Assembly (NCBI GenBank): GCA_963210315.1
Contig: OY723267.1
Location: forward strand, 310,001-374,000
Reading direction: 5' to 3'
Source: Rhynchopus euleeides
Lineage: Eukaryota > Euglenozoa > Diplonemea > Diplonemida > Diplonemidae
Length of the DNA: 64,000 nt
This document shows, in pieces, positions 62,073-64,000 of the stretch. Below the pieces are notes generated by a model that did not search any database, was not told the origin of the DNA, and saw only the letters and a program-made list of their open reading frames with translations. The translations under genes were made by a program, and so were the position numbers. How positions within the stretch are numbered: position 1 is the first letter of the stretch; each line of letters begins with the position of its first letter.

Positions 62073-64000
62073 GGTGAACAGGCATGTGCGGCCGCAGGCG
62101 TCGATGCAGACGGCAATATCGTGAGGTGGGGAACAAACGTGTTCCCGGACTACACTGGGATCCCCCGGACCACGCGAGCCTCACAATGGGATGGGCCACG
62201 CCCGCCCCCGCCGCGCAGCGCTATACCCGTACCAGTGCCGCGGTCGCTCGCGAGCACGTCTCTGGGCCCCCGGAAAGTGTGCAACGCGCATTCGAAGCCG
62301 AAATGCGACGAGTGCGATTCTGCCAAGCGGAATTACGCACTGACGATAGCTGCGTGTTGCCGCGTCCACCACCACCACGCGGACGGCCTGAAGGTGATGT
62401 GCTGTGTGACACACCACATGACGCGGTGCGGCACCTGCGCCAATGTGAAGACATGCTGCGCGGCCGGCCACCATGGGCGCGCCCCCAGGGTCGACCAAGA
62501 TGCGAGCACGGGTGACGACAGCAGCAGCTGCGATGACGACGACAACTCGGATAGCGAGGGAGAGGAGGGCAGCTCTAATGCCACGGAGCACGATGGAGAC
62601 GACGCTGAAGATGCGGGCTCCACCAGCGAGGACGTCCCTCCCTCGTCTGTGATAGATAGTGACGCGACGGCTGCGGCTGCGGTGAAACGCACCGCCGTTG
62701 TTCTGGACACCTCTGACGAGGACTCGATGGGGCAGGATGCCGTGAAACGCACCGCCATTTGTTTGGATCACTCGGACGAGGGCCCGTCCCTCTGGGGGGC
62801 TGGGATAGTGTGTGTGCAACAGCCAGAGTGGGACATGTGTGCGTCTCTTATTCTTCTTTGGCCGGGCGTGATTGAGCATTTGGCTCTTCACTGCCCCGAC
62901 GATCAGCCCAGTGAGGGCGAGTTGGGTTCTTCTGCGGAGTCATCTGCGTTGACCCCACGCGAATTCCCTGGTTTTCTTTTCTCGCCTTCCCCTCGAATGA
63001 ATACCCCTGCTTCCCCCACCCCACGTCAGATGGATGCGGAGCACGTTGCGCTTGTTGCGGCTGACTCGCCGGGCTCCCAGCCCGATGATGCTAGCCTCGT
63101 TCCACCAGCAGATGCAGCACCGCCTCCGGCGCCCTCTCCGGCTCCGGAGCTCGTGCTGCACACAGACCTGCTGGACGGGCTACAGACCCCGCAGACGGGC
63201 TCACCGCCCCTCCAAGAGAGCGCCACACAGCGGAGATCTCCGAGCCCTTACGTGGGGCGCCGCCTTCCTTTCTCTCCCTCTCTCCCCTCTGAGTCCTCGA
63301 TACCCCGCGCGCAGAAGCGAGTGGCACCCGTACAGGAGGCAGGCGAATCCGCCCTGGGGCGACGCTCCTTTCACAGCAGAAGAGTAGAACCTCAGCCTCC
63401 CGTGTCCCCTGGATCACCGGTTTCAGCGTCAAGCCTTCGGGATGACGAGGATAGTATCATGTCCCCATCAGAACTTGCTTCCCCCCTTCCTCTCTCGCCT
63501 GCACCCTCCCTTGTTGTGGATGACTCGCCGGGCTTTCAGCCCGCCGACACTCGACTTAGTCCACTGTCAGACACTGTGTCACCCCCGCCAGCCTCTCCAT
63601 GTCAGGAGCCCCTAGTGCCTTTAGACCCTACAACCCCCTCTCTTCCCGACTGGCAGGCAGAAACGCCGTCCCACCAGGGGAGCGACACGCTCTCCCCCGA
63701 GTGCACGTCGCCGAGCCCTTACGTGGGGCGTCGACTTCCTTTCTCCCCTTCCTCCCCCTCTGAGTCCTCGGTTCCCCGCGCGCAGAAACGTGTAGCGCAC
63801 ATGCGGGAGGCAGACGAATCTGCCCTGGAGCGCGGTTCGTTCCACAACAGAAGAAAAGATCTCCCTTCCTCTCGAGTTCTCATCAGCACAGCTAGATCAG
63901 GCGTGCCTTCCCCTTTCCCACGGGCCTCACAGGCCTTGCGCTTCTTGGAGCGCAAGACACGTGCTGTCCGTCCTTCTCGTTCTCGTTTCCTCCGGAAGCA
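62070..64000 (+). CDS. Long partial open frame: Cys/His-rich region plus about 157-residue repeats, runs off the window
   Basis: From the codon after a TGA at 62067-62069 the third plus-strand frame stays open for 643 codons to the window edge. No ATG occurs before 62397, so the true 5' end is upstream or a splice acceptor such as GTGAACAG at about 62074-62081 is used. Residues about 70-133 are Cys/His-rich (KVCNAHSKPKCDECDSAKR; CCRVHHHH; VMCCVTHHMTRCGTCANVK), a likely zinc-binding region. An acidic Ser/Asp/Glu stretch follows (62514-62640), then Pro/Ser-rich sequence with two copies of SPSPYVGRRLPFSPS, then ESS, PRAQKRVA and ESAL (63238-63391 and 63711-63860, 471 bp apart) and two of DSPG-x-QP. 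I do not recognise the family; a retroelement or other element protein, or a nuclear protein, are possibilities. It is opposite in strand to every other gene here. Confidence 0.55.

Noticed and set aside
1-64000. Bacterial-style features (CRISPR arrays, operons, ribosome binding sites, insertion sequences)
   Set aside because: Introns, signal-peptide receptor architecture and eukaryotic domains show nuclear DNA; no regularly spaced CRISPR-like repeats were seen.

Overview
This window reads as nuclear DNA of a unicellular eukaryote. Proteins have secretory leaders, PAN/apple, C-type-lectin, EGF, F-box, ankyrin, TPR, J-domain, TLC and CTLH/RING modules, and coding exons are separated by short GT-AG introns. 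Three traits point toward Euglenozoa, and diplonemids in particular: (i) all ten confidently modelled genes between 9.2 and 60.5 kb lie on the minus strand, head to tail, like a directional cluster; (ii) several starts follow a pyrimidine tract ending in CAG a few to about 80 nt upstream, as expected for spliced-leader acceptors; (iii) cis-introns occur in most genes, which argues against kinetoplastids. No spliced-leader gene or taxon-specific marker was seen, so this assignment is an inference.

Layout. 1-6 kb is repeat DNA: a 2.7-kb non-autonomous TIR transposon sits inside a degenerate TTAGGG/CCCTAA-like array that flips orientation near 4075 and is flanked by mirrored CCGGACATGTCCGG-rich DNA. 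6-9.2 kb is gene-free with short duplicated fragments. 9.2-10.8 kb is an F-box protein with about eight membrane spans. 10.8-19.6 kb is an accessory gap holding a broken hAT transposase on the plus strand and foldback repeats. 19.6-35.6 kb holds two tandem giant receptor-like proteins (about 2504 and 2302 aa). Each has a signal peptide, many PAN-like repeats, a C-type-lectin-like domain, EGF-like modules, one membrane span, and a large cytosolic tail with a PDZ-like fold and SH3/Tudor-like segments.

Further right come a TLC-domain membrane protein (37.5-38.3 kb), an ankyrin plus multi-span membrane protein (39.6-41.5 kb), an unrecognised two-exon gene (42.7-44.1 kb), a 5-kb repeat-rich gap, a membrane-anchored TPR protein (49.3-50.2 kb), an EF-hand/coiled-coil protein (50.6-52.4 kb), a J-domain membrane protein (53.4-54.6 kb), a charged protein with recurring P-x-I motifs (56.6-58.9 kb) and a GID2/RMND5-type CTLH ubiquitin ligase (59.3-60.5 kb). 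At 62.07 kb polarity switches: a 643-codon open frame runs on the plus strand off the right edge, with a Cys/His-rich N-terminal part and tandem repeats of about 157 residues.

The genes do not form one pathway. The clearest functional unit is the tandem receptor pair, which looks like a surface recognition/adhesion family still exchanging sequence. Exon boundaries were read by eye from splice consensus, reading phase and protein continuity; there is no transcript evidence.
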